This document shows positions 34,886 to 43,294 of a stretch of 64,000 bases of DNA, in pieces (position 1 is the stretch's first letter; every line of letters starts with the position of its first letter). The notes under the pieces were generated by a model, which worked only from the letters and a program-made list of their open reading frames with translations, made no database searches and was not told the origin of the DNA. The stretch is from Alphaproteobacteria bacterium. Lineage in GTDB: Bacteria > Pseudomonadota > Alphaproteobacteria > DSM-16000 > Inquilinaceae. Location of the stretch: the NCBI GenBank assembly GCA_028277405.1, contig JANQGH010000062.1, forward strand, positions 78,216 through 142,215, given 5' to 3'. The position numbers and the translations under genes were made by a program.

Positions 34886-36238
34886 TCAGCCGTTCGGCCG
34901 GGCGCCGCGCACCATCAGGCCGAGCGCGGAGACGGCCAGGGTGATCGCCGCCGTCACCGCAAACACGATGCCGTAGCTCGCGGTCGCGCTGATCAAGGCG
35001 CTGGCCACCGCAATGCCGGTTGTCGCGCCGAGAAGCTGGGTGGCGAGCGAAATGCCGCTGGCCTCGCCGCGCTGGTCACGCCCGGCGATGCCCATGATGG
35101 TCTTGCGCGGTGGCGCCATGATCAGCGTCATCGTCGCGCCCCACAGCACCAGCCCGGGCAGCATGGTCCAGTAGCTCTGGAGCCAGATCGCGAACGCCGT
35201 CCAAGCCAGACAGATGCCCGTGGCGGCCATGCCGACCTTGGTCACCAGAACCGGGTCCATGCGATCCGCCAGCCGGCCGCCATAGGTGGCCAGCAGCGCC
35301 ACCGGCACCATGGCGGGCAACAGGGCGAGGCCCGCCGTGATCGGCTCGAAGCCCATCACGTCTTGCAGGAACAAGGCGCCGAACACGGCCACCACCATGC
35401 GCTGGAACATGCCTAGGAATACGGCAGAATTGGCGTAGGAGAACGCGATGCTGGCGAACAGGGCGACCCGGATCAAAGGCTGTTTCATGCGCCGTTCGAC
35501 GAGAACAAAGAGGGCAAGGCCGACGACGCCCGCAGCCAGGGCGATCATCGTTTCAAGCGATGACCAACCCCAGTTGGGTCCCTCCATGATGCCGAAGACC
35601 AACGCGCCGAGCCCGACCACCAAGAACGCCATACCTGCGACATCGAAACGGGGCCTTCCCGTCCGTTGCGCTTCCTCAAACCGGCCCCTGATCACGAACG
35701 GGATGGCAATCACAGCCGGCAGGTTGACCCAGAAGATCCAGCGCCAGGACAGGCCCTGGGTCAAGAGACCGCCGACCAGCGGGCCGAGCACCAGGAACGC
35801 CGCCGCAATGGCGCTGAACAGGCCCAGCGCCTGGCCCTCTCGCTCCGGCGGGAAGATCAGCGAACTCATCGCCAGCGACGACGGATAGATCGCAGCCGCC
35901 CCGATGCCCTGTACGGCGCGGGCGGCGACGATCTCGTCGCCGGTCATCGCCAGGGCACACGCCGCAGAGCCAAATGTGAAGACGGCCACGCCGCCGATGA
36001 ACACGGTCCTCAGGCCAACCAGGTCGCCCAGCTTGCCGGCGCCGGCGATCAAGGCGGCGAATACGAGCAGATAGGCGTTGACCGCCCAATGGGACTGCGC
36101 CTGAGACAGGCCCAGCTCCAGCCGCATCGCCGGCAGGGCCAGCCCGATGGCCGACTCGTTCAAGGCGATTTGGCCGACCGTGATGCCGATCATCGTCAGC
36201 AACAGCCAATCGCGCGCGGTGATTTGCCTCGACGCCAT
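34886..36238 (-). CDS. MFS transporter, EmrB/QacA (DHA2) type
   Basis: This 450-residue membrane protein is an MFS drug/proton antiporter. The motif ALPAMRLELGLSQAQSHWAVNAYLL and GDLVGLRTVFIGG match the DHA2 subfamily; about 12-14 helices are predicted. The central loop around RFEEAQRTGRPRFDVAG divides the two halves. It may export a toxic compound. The start at ATG 36238 begins the conserved part; a longer frame to 36265 adds only polar residues. It overlaps no neighbour and is convergent with the DsbA-like gene. Confidence 0.88.
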   Translation of the reverse strand: MASRQITARDWLLLTMIGITVGQIALNESAIGLALPAMRLELGLSQAQSHWAVNAYLLVFAALIAGAGKLGDLVGLRTVFIGGVAVFTFGSAACALAMTGDEIVAARAVQGIGAAAIYPSSLAMSSLIFPPEREGQALGLFSAIAAAFLVLGPLVGGLLTQGLSWRWIFWVNLPAVIAIPFVIRGRFEEAQRTGRPRFDVAGMAFLVVGLGALVFGIMEGPNWGWSSLETMIALAAGVVGLALFVLVERRMKQPLIRVALFASIAFSYANSAVFLGMFQRMVVAVFGALFLQDVMGFEPITAGLALLPAMVPVALLATYGGRLADRMDPVLVTKVGMAATGICLAWTAFAIWLQSYWTMLPGLVLWGATMTLIMAPPRKTIMGIAGRDQRGEASGISLATQLLGATTGIAVASALISATASYGIVFAVTAAITLAVSALGLMVRGARPNG

Positions 36239-36315
36239 CGCCGGTCCTCGCCCGCCCCAACGCATGCCCTATGATCGCAGGCACCCAACGGTAGCGGACT
36301 TGCCGGAGCCAACCT

Positions 36316-36618
36316 ATGACTTTGCGGAATTTCTACATCCTGATGGCTGTCATCGGGACGGTCGTGCCCTGGATTTTCTTTGGGTCCTTCTTCGCCGCGG
36401 CCGGCCTAGACCTGCCCGCATTCGTCGGCGGCCTGTTTGCCAATGGCGCAGCCGCCGGCTTTTCCGTCGACGTGCTGCTGTCGATCCTGGTGTTCTGGGT
36501 CTGGTCGTTCACCGACGCGCGCCAACACGCCGTTCGAAACTGGTGGCTGGTCTTACCGGCCGGCTGTCTGGTGGGTCTGTCGCTGGCCCTGCCGCTCTAT
36601 CTCGCCCTGCGTGATTGA
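36316..36618 (+). CDS. DUF2834 family membrane protein
   Basis: This 100-residue protein has three predicted membrane helices (about 6-28, 45-65, 78-97) and reads like the DUF2834 family, with the WSFTDARQHAVRNWW loop between helices two and three. Function unknown. It is a single gene divergent from the MFS gene. Confidence 0.75.
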   Translation: MTLRNFYILMAVIGTVVPWIFFGSFFAAAGLDLPAFVGGLFANGAAAGFSVDVLLSILVFWVWSFTDARQHAVRNWWLVLPAGCLVGLSLALPLYLALRD

Positions 36619-36708
36619 ACGGGCGCGCGAATAAACCGAGCACGGTTGCATGTGGCCGTTCAGCCGAACACAATCGTTCACGGAGGCAAGAACAAGAGGA
36701 CCCGGACC

Positions 36709-37485
36709 ATGAGACTCCTCGTCACCGCCCTTCTATGCCTGGCGATCGCGCTACCCGGCTGGGCGCAACAGACCGACGCGAAGCCGGATCAGCAGAACAC
36801 GATCGACTTCTACGCCGACGCCGAGGAACGCCTGCTTGACGAACGCCAAGCCCTGCTCGACCAGGAAAGCACGATGGAATGGCCGCTGTGGATCGGCCAG
36901 CCGGGCATGGAGATCATCATCGTCGAGGAGGCGGAATATCGCAGGGTCTTAGGCCTTCTGCGCGGTTGGACCACCTCCGGCCTGTTTGAGCATCGAGGCA
37001 TCGAATACTTGCCAGCGCTTGACCGCTACCTGTTCGAAACGCTGGGTATCGAGGCCATCGCGAACATGGATGCGGCCGCGCTCGATCTGCATGTCGCCCA
37101 AGCGCGGGCAAATCGCGATCGGCTTTTGTCCTCGTTCGAAAACGCCCTGAACTACACGGCCGCCCGCGTGGACTACATCCTGGCCGTGAGCCAGGCCGAG
37201 GTGCGCCCTGACATCTACCGGGTCTTCGCCTCGACCTACGGCGAGATCCATTGGCAAGAGGGCTATTATGACGAGCCCAACAACACCATCGCGATCGAGG
37301 ACATCTATGAGGATCGCGATCGGGCGGTCTGGGTCGTGGAAGGAAGCTGGGGCCGGCTGAACGACCCCGACCGCCATGGCGCGTTCGAGTTCCTATTCAG
37401 CAGCCCGTGCCAGTTCGCCGGGACCTGGTGGTATTCCGGCGACGCGCCGGGGGATGAAGTCAATTGGACAGGGGAGTGCCTGTAA
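36709..37485 (+). CDS. Secreted hypothetical protein
   Basis: This 258-residue protein has a signal peptide (LLVTALLCLAIALPGWAQ, cut near residue 19). The mature protein is acidic with a helical first part (DERQALLDQ) and a WVVEGSWGR-type beta end with one cysteine pair (C242 and C257, near SSPCQF and GECL). No domain recognised. The ATG at 36709 starts the signal peptide. No clear partner nearby. Confidence 0.65.
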   Translation: MRLLVTALLCLAIALPGWAQQTDAKPDQQNTIDFYADAEERLLDERQALLDQESTMEWPLWIGQPGMEIIIVEEAEYRRVLGLLRGWTTSGLFEHRGIEYLPALDRYLFETLGIEAIANMDAAALDLHVAQARANRDRLLSSFENALNYTAARVDYILAVSQAEVRPDIYRVFASTYGEIHWQEGYYDEPNNTIAIEDIYEDRDRAVWVVEGSWGRLNDPDRHGAFEFLFSSPCQFAGTWWYSGDAPGDEVNWTGECL

Positions 37486-37506
37486 GCCGCGTGATGCTGC
37501 CTCAAT

Positions 37507-38391
37507 CTAGGCGTCGGTTGCAATCTCCGTTGCGGGCGCAAACGCCTGGGCCAACAGCCTGGCATGGGCGTCCAGGCGGCTGCCGGCGACACAGGCGAGA
37601 ACTAGGTCGCGGGTGACCGGTTCCGGCGTCATCGGGCGCAGGATGATCGTGTCCGTGGCAAAGCGCCTGATGTCCGGCTCCGGCAGGATCGAGAAGCCGA
37701 CGCCCGCGCGGACGCATTCGGCCACGGCGTCGACCCGGTCGAGCACGATGACGTCGCTGGGTGTTGCCGCCATCCGGTCGAGTTGCTGGGCGATCAACCG
37801 GCCGATGCCGGTGTGGGGCATGAAGTGGATGAAGCTGATCCGGGCCATGCAGTCCTCGATCGACCAGTCGGCCGCGTGGGGCGGCAGGCAGAACACCAGC
37901 GCCTCGTGGCTGACCGGGTAGGTGCGCATCGTCCTGGGCACATCGTCGCCGCCGGTGACCACGGCGATATCCAGCGTGCCGGCCTTCAAGCGGGCCAGCA
38001 GATCGTCGGACAGGCCGGTCTCGATGCGGAAATGGGCGTCGGGAAAGCGCGCCCGCACGCGCACCAGAAAGCCGGGCAGCAAACGCACGCTGGAGGTCGG
38101 CACGAAGCCGATGCGGAAATCGCCCTTGATCGTGTCGGGGGACTGACAGAGCCCGACCAGATCGTCATAGGCGGCCAGCACCGTCCGCGCGTGCCGCGCA
38201 ACCCTGCGGCCCAGCGGGGTTAGCTGCGGCGGACGAAAACCGCGGTCAAACAGGTCTGCGTCCAGCAGGGTTTCCAGCGTCTTCATCTGCATACTGACCG
38301 CCGACAGGGTCATGTTCAGGCGCTGGGCGGCGTCGACGAACGACCCGATCTCGGCGACCACACTCAATGTGCGCAGCGTGTTGAGATTCAT
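37507..38391 (-). CDS. LysR family transcriptional regulator
   Basis: This 294-residue protein has the LysR helix-turn-helix (LRTLSVVAEIGSFVDAAQRLN then LSAVSMQMKTLE) and the effector domain from about 90. It is divergent from the acyl-CoA dehydrogenase-like gene, with an inverted repeat in the 75-base gap. A much longer open frame running back through the dehydrogenase gene is an artefact. It is the likely regulator of that gene. Confidence 0.85.
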   Translation of the reverse strand: MNLNTLRTLSVVAEIGSFVDAAQRLNMTLSAVSMQMKTLETLLDADLFDRGFRPPQLTPLGRRVARHARTVLAAYDDLVGLCQSPDTIKGDFRIGFVPTSSVRLLPGFLVRVRARFPDAHFRIETGLSDDLLARLKAGTLDIAVVTGGDDVPRTMRTYPVSHEALVFCLPPHAADWSIEDCMARISFIHFMPHTGIGRLIAQQLDRMAATPSDVIVLDRVDAVAECVRAGVGFSILPEPDIRRFATDTIILRPMTPEPVTRDLVLACVAGSRLDAHARLLAQAFAPATEIATDA

Positions 38392-38418
38392 AACTTCACG
38401 ATTCCCGTATTTAACCTC

Positions 38419-38434
38419 CAATCTTATTCGATTG
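38419..38434. promoter_or_regulatory. Candidate LysR operator between regulator and acyl-CoA dehydrogenase-like gene
   Basis: CAATC at 38419-38423 is mirrored by GATTG at 38430-38434 around six bases (TTATTC). This T-N11-A-like dyad is in the 75-base divergent gap, where a LysR site is expected. No other dyad stands out there. Binding is inferred. Confidence 0.45.
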
Positions 38435-38466
38435 ATGTGAAGAAAGAAACGGTCAACTCTTCGTGT

Positions 38467-39732
38467 ATGGAAACGCTCGCACCGCTTACAGACGATCAAG
38501 AGACCGCGCGCCACCTGGCGCAGACCCTGTTCGCCCCTCGTGCGGCGGAATGGGACCGCGAGCGCCGGTACTGCTGGGACAATATCGATGCCCTGGTCGA
38601 GGCCGGCTTCATGGGCATGACAATCCCCCAGGCCTATGGCGGCAAGGGCGCGTCGCTTTACGAAACCGCCCTGGTGATCGAGGAGATCGCCAAGGCCTGC
38701 ACGCTGACGGCCCGCATCGTGGTCGAGGCCAATATGGGCGGGCTGGGCGCAATCATGGCCTATGGCACCGAGGCGCAGAAGAAGTTCGTCGCCCCGATCG
38801 TGCTGGCCGGCGACAAGCCCGCGATCGCGATTACGGAGCCGGGGGCCGGCAGCGCCGCCACCGAAATGACCACCACGGCACGGCGGCGCGGCGACCGCTA
38901 CGTCTTGAACGGCACCAAGCACTGGATCACCGGCGGCGGCGTTTCCAAGCTTTACCTCATCTTTGCCCGCGTGGTCGGCGAGACCGGCATGGATGAGGGC
39001 ATCGGCGGCTTCATCGTCCATCGCGATCCGGCGCGCGGCATTGACCCGGCCGGGTTTGCCGTGGCGGGCCGCGAGCGCACCATGGGCCTGTGCGGCATGC
39101 CGGAGGCGACCCTGGTGTTCACCGACCTGGAGGTGCCGGTCGAAAACGTCGTGGTGCCGCCTTCGGGCTTTCGGCATGGCTTCGCGGACCTGATGACCGC
39201 CTACAACGCCCAGCGGGTCGGTGCGGGCACGATCGCCATGGGCGTTGCCGCCGGGGCCTTGGACCTGGCCCGCGACCGGCTGTTGAACCGCGAGCAGTTC
39301 GGGCGGCCGCTGGCCGAGTTCCAGGGGCTGCAATGGATGCTGGCCGACATGGACACCTCCGTCCACGCCGCGCGGCTGATGCTGCATGAGGCGGCGCGAT
39401 CCGCCGGCGCGGGCAGCACCGGCTTCCCCGACCGCACGCTGACCGCGCGGGCCAAGCTGTTCTCCACCGAGGCGGCGATCAAGGTGGTGAATGACGCGCT
39501 GCAGATGTTCGGCGCGCGGGGCTATGGCGGCGAGGAAGCGGTGGAGCGCATGTATCGCGACGTGCGCATGTTCACGATCGGCGGCGGCACGGCGCAGATC
39601 CTGCGTAACCAGCTCGCCAGCGCGGTTCTGGGCATCAAGACGCCGCAGACGCGCGACGGCTACACGGTCGCCGCCGACATCGACGGGCCGAAGCCAGGGG
39701 TGGCACCGGCACCGCAGCACGCCTTCGGCTGA
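38467..39732 (+). CDS. Acyl-CoA dehydrogenase-superfamily protein, resembling 3-sulfinopropionyl-CoA desulfinase
   Basis: This 421-residue FAD protein has the whole acyl-CoA dehydrogenase fold, with the TEPGAGSAATEM and NGTKHWITGGG flavin-binding region and REQFGRPLAEFQGLQW. Its active site is not standard. The YEGT position that carries Glu in most relatives reads IGGGT (G372-G374). The other known catalytic Glu position reads AYNAQR (Q249 where E is usual). From memory, 3-sulfinopropionyl-CoA desulfinase (Acd of Advenella mimigardefordensis) likewise has Gln in place of the base and needs an Arg near position 84; here R83 sits in TARIVVE. It would then release sulphite from 3-sulfinopropionyl-CoA to give propionyl-CoA. 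The start ATG 38467 is a choice; GTG 38437 is possible. Confidence 0.65.
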   Translation: METLAPLTDDQETARHLAQTLFAPRAAEWDRERRYCWDNIDALVEAGFMGMTIPQAYGGKGASLYETALVIEEIAKACTLTARIVVEANMGGLGAIMAYGTEAQKKFVAPIVLAGDKPAIAITEPGAGSAATEMTTTARRRGDRYVLNGTKHWITGGGVSKLYLIFARVVGETGMDEGIGGFIVHRDPARGIDPAGFAVAGRERTMGLCGMPEATLVFTDLEVPVENVVVPPSGFRHGFADLMTAYNAQRVGAGTIAMGVAAGALDLARDRLLNREQFGRPLAEFQGLQWMLADMDTSVHAARLMLHEAARSAGAGSTGFPDRTLTARAKLFSTEAAIKVVNDALQMFGARGYGGEEAVERMYRDVRMFTIGGGTAQILRNQLASAVLGIKTPQTRDGYTVAADIDGPKPGVAPAPQHAFG

Positions 39733-40108
39733 TGGCCACGGGTTGTCGCCAATGACCTGGGCCGGGTTCGCGCGACGCGCCTTGGCCATCGCGCTAAGGC
39801 CGTTCCGCCCGCCCCTAGCCGGCGCACCGAAGCCGGACGAGCAGATCCTGCCGATGTTCGCCAACGCCAGTTCCGTGTCTCGACCAGCGCCTAGCGGCGC
39901 TGTTGTCGGCATGGACCTGACGGGCGTCCTGGCCGATGGCGGCCAATGGCAGCTTACCGAACGGCTGTGCCACAATCCCGCCGACGGCCAACTTCACGTT
40001 CAGATCGTGTTCGCACCGAAATAGCGGCCTGGCAGTCCCTTGTTCCAGGCGGGGGACGCGACAAAGGCGGGCCAATCCTTGCACCAAGACGCTGGCAAGC
40101 GTCCGGAC
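39733..40108. other. 376-base stretch with no confident gene
   Basis: No convincing coding region was found. A plus-strand frame ending at 40024 has the fragment ADGGQWQLTERLCHNPADG, which may be a decayed gene, but there is no start, family or ribosome site. No repeat or terminator was seen. Confidence 0.5.
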
Positions 40109-40570
40109 TCAGTACGTCGCGATTTCGATCTGGGCCGGGCAAGTGGTCGTCCCATACGTGCCAACCCAAACATCATAGATGCCGTTGGGCGGATTCGTGA
40201 TTGTGACGGCAGGGTTCAGGCCTGCGCTGTCGTCGTTGAAGTGCCATTGGCCATTGGCATCGTTGATCAGCAGTACCGTGTCACAATTGCCGACGACCGC
40301 GAACGCGAGCCGGCCATAGCCGCCGTCGTTCTGGAACGCGAGCTCGAAGTCCGGATCGCTGATCACCCAACCGTTGCCAGGTGCCTCGCAGTTCGCGAGG
40401 TTATTGTTGCCACCGGCCTGCACGTTCCAGGAACGCGGTGCGGACAGGTAGCTGCCAGTCAGAGTGCCAAGGCTGGTGCGACCATCCAAACGCCAATCCG
40501 GACAGGCCGACGCCGCCGACGCCGTAAAGCCAACGAGGACGACTGCAATCACCGCAAACAGCTGGTTCAT
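40109..40570 (-). CDS. Secreted hypothetical protein
   Basis: This 153-residue protein has a signal peptide (FAVIAVVLVGFTASAASA, cut before CPDW). The mature part is beta-rich (GYGRLAFAVVGNCDTVLL, GIYDVWVGTYG), like pre-peptidase C-terminal type domains, with cysteines near each end. GGGAG lies upstream of ATG 40570. Function unknown; it may bind an extracellular polymer or protein. Confidence 0.68.
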   Translation of the reverse strand: MNQLFAVIAVVLVGFTASAASACPDWRLDGRTSLGTLTGSYLSAPRSWNVQAGGNNNLANCEAPGNGWVISDPDFELAFQNDGGYGRLAFAVVGNCDTVLLINDANGQWHFNDDSAGLNPAVTITNPPNGIYDVWVGTYGTTTCPAQIEIATY

Positions 40571-40746
40571 CAAAGGCTCTCCCTTGGAAGGCGACACCTG
40601 GTGTGGGCCGCCCGACCTGGACTGTGGCCGCCGGCCAGTTGCGACAAAGCCGGCCTCAGCCGACTGACCCCAGGCGGCAGCCGGCACCGAGTAGACAGCC
40701 GCCGTTAGTCAACCGTCAACATGGACCCGGCTGGCACCCTGACGGA

Positions 40747-41319
40747 TCAGATTACATCGGTCACGGTCGGCAACAGGATGTACAGGCCCGACGCAATCAT
40801 AATGAAGGGCGTTATGCGCGTCAGCTTCAGCACCAGGGCCTCGGCCTTCAGCGCGACCCGCGCGGCCAGCACCCCGGCAAGGCTGATCGCCGCCAGCGCG
40901 ATGACGGCGCCCAGGATCACCTCGAAATCGAAGTCCGGCGCGCTGTCGGCCAGAAACGCGGTGGTCAGCGCGAACGAATCGGCGCTGAGGCCCGCGAAGG
41001 TGACCAGCAAGGCCATCAGACCCGCCTTGCGCACCGGTGGCGGTTCGGACGAGACGTGGCCCCGGGCGCGCCATAGGCGCCAAAGCTCCAACAACCCGAT
41101 GCCCATGGGAATGAGGCCAAGCAGGCCCAACCACTCCTCGGGCAAGCTGTCGAGAGCGGTGCCAATGGCCAGCGCCAGTCCGATCACCAAGGCTTGGGTG
41201 GTGACGAAGGCCAGCGCCGGACGGGCAATGCCCAGCGCCGGCGCCAAGGCCAGCATCAGCGCCAGATTGTCAAAATTCGTCGACGCGTAGGCGAGCGCGA
41301 CGGCAAGGGTCAGAAGCAC
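40747..41319 (-). CDS. CadD-like membrane transporter
   Basis: This 190-residue protein has five to six membrane helices and the AYASTNFDNLALMLALAP start typical of the cadmium resistance transporter (Cad) family, with a matching second half (GLSADSFALTTAFLADS). Members export divalent metals or are of unknown substrate. Function as a metal exporter is inferred. It is a single minus-strand gene. Confidence 0.7.
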   Translation of the reverse strand: MLLTLAVALAYASTNFDNLALMLALAPALGIARPALAFVTTQALVIGLALAIGTALDSLPEEWLGLLGLIPMGIGLLELWRLWRARGHVSSEPPPVRKAGLMALLVTFAGLSADSFALTTAFLADSAPDFDFEVILGAVIALAAISLAGVLAARVALKAEALVLKLTRITPFIMIASGLYILLPTVTDVI

Positions 41320-41397
41320 AGGGCGCCACCGGGTCTAGCCGAATCTCCGGCCAGCCTATGCCCGATTCTGCCCCCTGGCACAAACGGTCAAATCGGT

Positions 41398-42429
41398 TCA
41401 GGCATACCCTGCCGCCGCATAGGGCCCGTGGCCCGTCCGGTAGACCAACAGCTTACGGACATAGCCGAAGACCGGCCGCCCGGTCCCGGCATTGGCGTCA
41501 GTGCGGACGGTCAGGATGCCCTGGCCGGGACGGGATCGGGACGGACGGCTGTCGATGATGGTGGAGACGGCGTGCAGCACGTCGCCGTCGCGCACCTCCT
41601 CGGCGATGACAATGTCGCTCCATTGCAGGTTCGCGACCACGCGGCCGAAGGTGCGGGTCGAGGTCGCCGTGCCCATGCTCAGGACCAGGTACTCCGGCAG
41701 GATGCCGTCCGGGCCGCCGGCGCCCAGGGCCGGGTCGATGGCGACCGCCGCCTGATCGCCGGAATGGGCGGCCCAGGCCCACGCCTCCGCCATCGAGACG
41801 CGGCGGCCCGGCCAGTGTTCGAACACCTGGCCCGGCGCGAAATCCTCGAAGCCGACGCCGGTGGTTTCGACCAGCACGCTGTCCCCATCTTCGATGTGGG
41901 AGGCGAAGGCGCGTTCGGCCGTGCCCCCGGACGGATCGATCGGGGCAGCGGCGCGGCGAAAGACGGTCGCGTCCCAGACCATATTGCAGACGGTGGTGCC
42001 ATCCTGATTGTCGACGTGAGTGCGGATTCGCAACCGCCCGCAGGTATCGTCGTGATCGGCGGCCTCCAGGATTTCCGATCTTGCATAGAGCGTGTCGCGG
42101 TCGAACACGGGCGCCGTCATGCGGATTTCGGGCCAGCCGAGGATACGCCGTCGCTGGCCGAAGGTGCGCCAGGTCATGCCGATGCCGCGCCGGACGGTGA
42201 TGGTGCTGACGATCAGCGGGCGCTTGAACTCGGTCTTGTCGGCATAGGCCTCGTCGAAATGGATCATGGCCTGGTTCAGGGTCGACAGCGCCTCGGCGAC
42301 ATTGTCCTGCTGATAGACCGTAATGCCCGGCCGATGGGCAAAACGCTGGCCGGCCGCGAAATCCTCAAAGAACAGGCCATAGCATTCGCGGAACCGGTTA
42401 TCGCCCAGGCGCAGATGGGTGCCCCACAT
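41398..42429 (-). CDS. MaoC-type enoyl/mesaconyl-CoA hydratase
   Basis: This 343-residue protein has two hot-dog domains (about 15-160 and 190-330), as in mesaconyl-CoA hydratase (beta-methylmalyl-CoA dehydratase). The first domain opens with RFRECYGLFFEDFAAGQRFAH and the VYQQDNVAEALSTLNQAMIHFDEAY helix, the second with FEDFAPGQVFEHWPG. It should hydrate an unsaturated dicarboxylyl-CoA such as mesaconyl-CoA. The active-site pattern is degenerate relative to R-hydratases, as is normal in this branch. It lies two bases downstream of the lyase gene in the TRAP operon. Confidence 0.78.
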   Translation of the reverse strand: MWGTHLRLGDNRFRECYGLFFEDFAAGQRFAHRPGITVYQQDNVAEALSTLNQAMIHFDEAYADKTEFKRPLIVSTITVRRGIGMTWRTFGQRRRILGWPEIRMTAPVFDRDTLYARSEILEAADHDDTCGRLRIRTHVDNQDGTTVCNMVWDATVFRRAAAPIDPSGGTAERAFASHIEDGDSVLVETTGVGFEDFAPGQVFEHWPGRRVSMAEAWAWAAHSGDQAAVAIDPALGAGGPDGILPEYLVLSMGTATSTRTFGRVVANLQWSDIVIAEEVRDGDVLHAVSTIIDSRPSRSRPGQGILTVRTDANAGTGRPVFGYVRKLLVYRTGHGPYAAAGYA

Positions 42430-42431
42430 GG

Positions 42432-43277
42432 CTATTGCGTCTGGCCCGCGCGCGCCCGGACGGCCAGCGCCTGGTCATAGACCGGCTTGTCGATCATGCG
42501 GCCATCGACCTGGATCGCGACACGGCCCGCCTGCTCGAACGCGTCGATGATCCGTTCCGCCTGTGCCACGGCCTCGGCCGAGGGCTGGAAGGCCTCGATG
42601 ATGGGCTGGACCTGGCTGGGGTGGATGGCGAGCTTGCCCGCAAAGCCCAGATCCCGGACATAGGCCGCCTCTGCCGCTAGGCCTTCGTCGTCGCCGATCT
42701 GGAGATAAGGCACATCGAAACAGGGCACGCCGCCTCGCGCCCCGGCCTCGACCAGCCGGATGCGGGCCGGCAGCAGGGCGTCGCGGGTCATGGCCATACC
42801 GGCCTCCGCACTGTAGTCCGCCGCCCCGAACCCGATGGCGCCCCGGCCATCGAGCGCGGCGGCGATCGACCGTGCATGGTCGAGGCCCGCGATCGTTTCG
42901 ATGATGGGCATGAGGGGCAGGTCGGAAGGCGCGAACGCGGCCCGCGCGATCTGAACGTCGCGCCCGCTCTCGACCATCGGCACGGCGATGAAATCGAGCA
43001 CATCGATGGTGCTGCGCAGCGTCATTAGATCATCGAGCGCGTTCGGGTCCGTCAGCGCATTGATGCGCACGCCGACCAAGGGGCCATCACGGGCCGGGCC
43101 GGCGGCCAGATATCCCGCGACCTGGGCACGCGCCGTCGCCTTACCGTCGGGCGGCACGGCATCTTCCAGATCGATGATCATGGCATGGCCGCAGCGTTGA
43201 CGGGCCTTGTCGAACCGGTCCGGCCGGTCGCCCGGCACCATCAGGGCGGTCGCGATTGCGTGTAGCGAAGGGGCCAT
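42432..43277 (-). CDS. CitE-like HpcH/HpaI aldolase (citramalyl/malyl-CoA lyase family)
   Basis: This 281-residue TIM-barrel lyase has the CitE pattern: MVPGDRPDRFDKA, MIIDLEDAVPPDGK, VRINALTDPNALDDL, PIIETIAGLDHA, AIGFGAADYSAEAGM and LAIHPSQVQPI. Members cleave malyl-, methylmalyl- or citramalyl-CoA into acetyl-CoA and glyoxylate or pyruvate with a metal. With the CoA-transferase and hydratase of this locus, (S)-citramalyl-CoA is the most likely substrate. I chose the ATG at 43277; upstream sequence in that frame is part of the permease gene. Confidence 0.8.
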   Translation of the reverse strand: MAPSLHAIATALMVPGDRPDRFDKARQRCGHAMIIDLEDAVPPDGKATARAQVAGYLAAGPARDGPLVGVRINALTDPNALDDLMTLRSTIDVLDFIAVPMVESGRDVQIARAAFAPSDLPLMPIIETIAGLDHARSIAAALDGRGAIGFGAADYSAEAGMAMTRDALLPARIRLVEAGARGGVPCFDVPYLQIGDDEGLAAEAAYVRDLGFAGKLAIHPSQVQPIIEAFQPSAEAVAQAERIIDAFEQAGRVAIQVDGRMIDKPVYDQALAVRARAGQTQ

Positions 43278-43294
43278 GCGGCGACTAGTCCCGA

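Noticed and set aside
37507..39975. An 822-codon open minus-strand frame.
   Set aside because: It runs antisense through the acyl-CoA dehydrogenase-like gene. Only the last 294 codons have LysR sequence.
40865..41300. Plus-strand frames opposite the CadD-like gene.
   Set aside because: They are shadows of the membrane protein on the minus strand, without starts or families.
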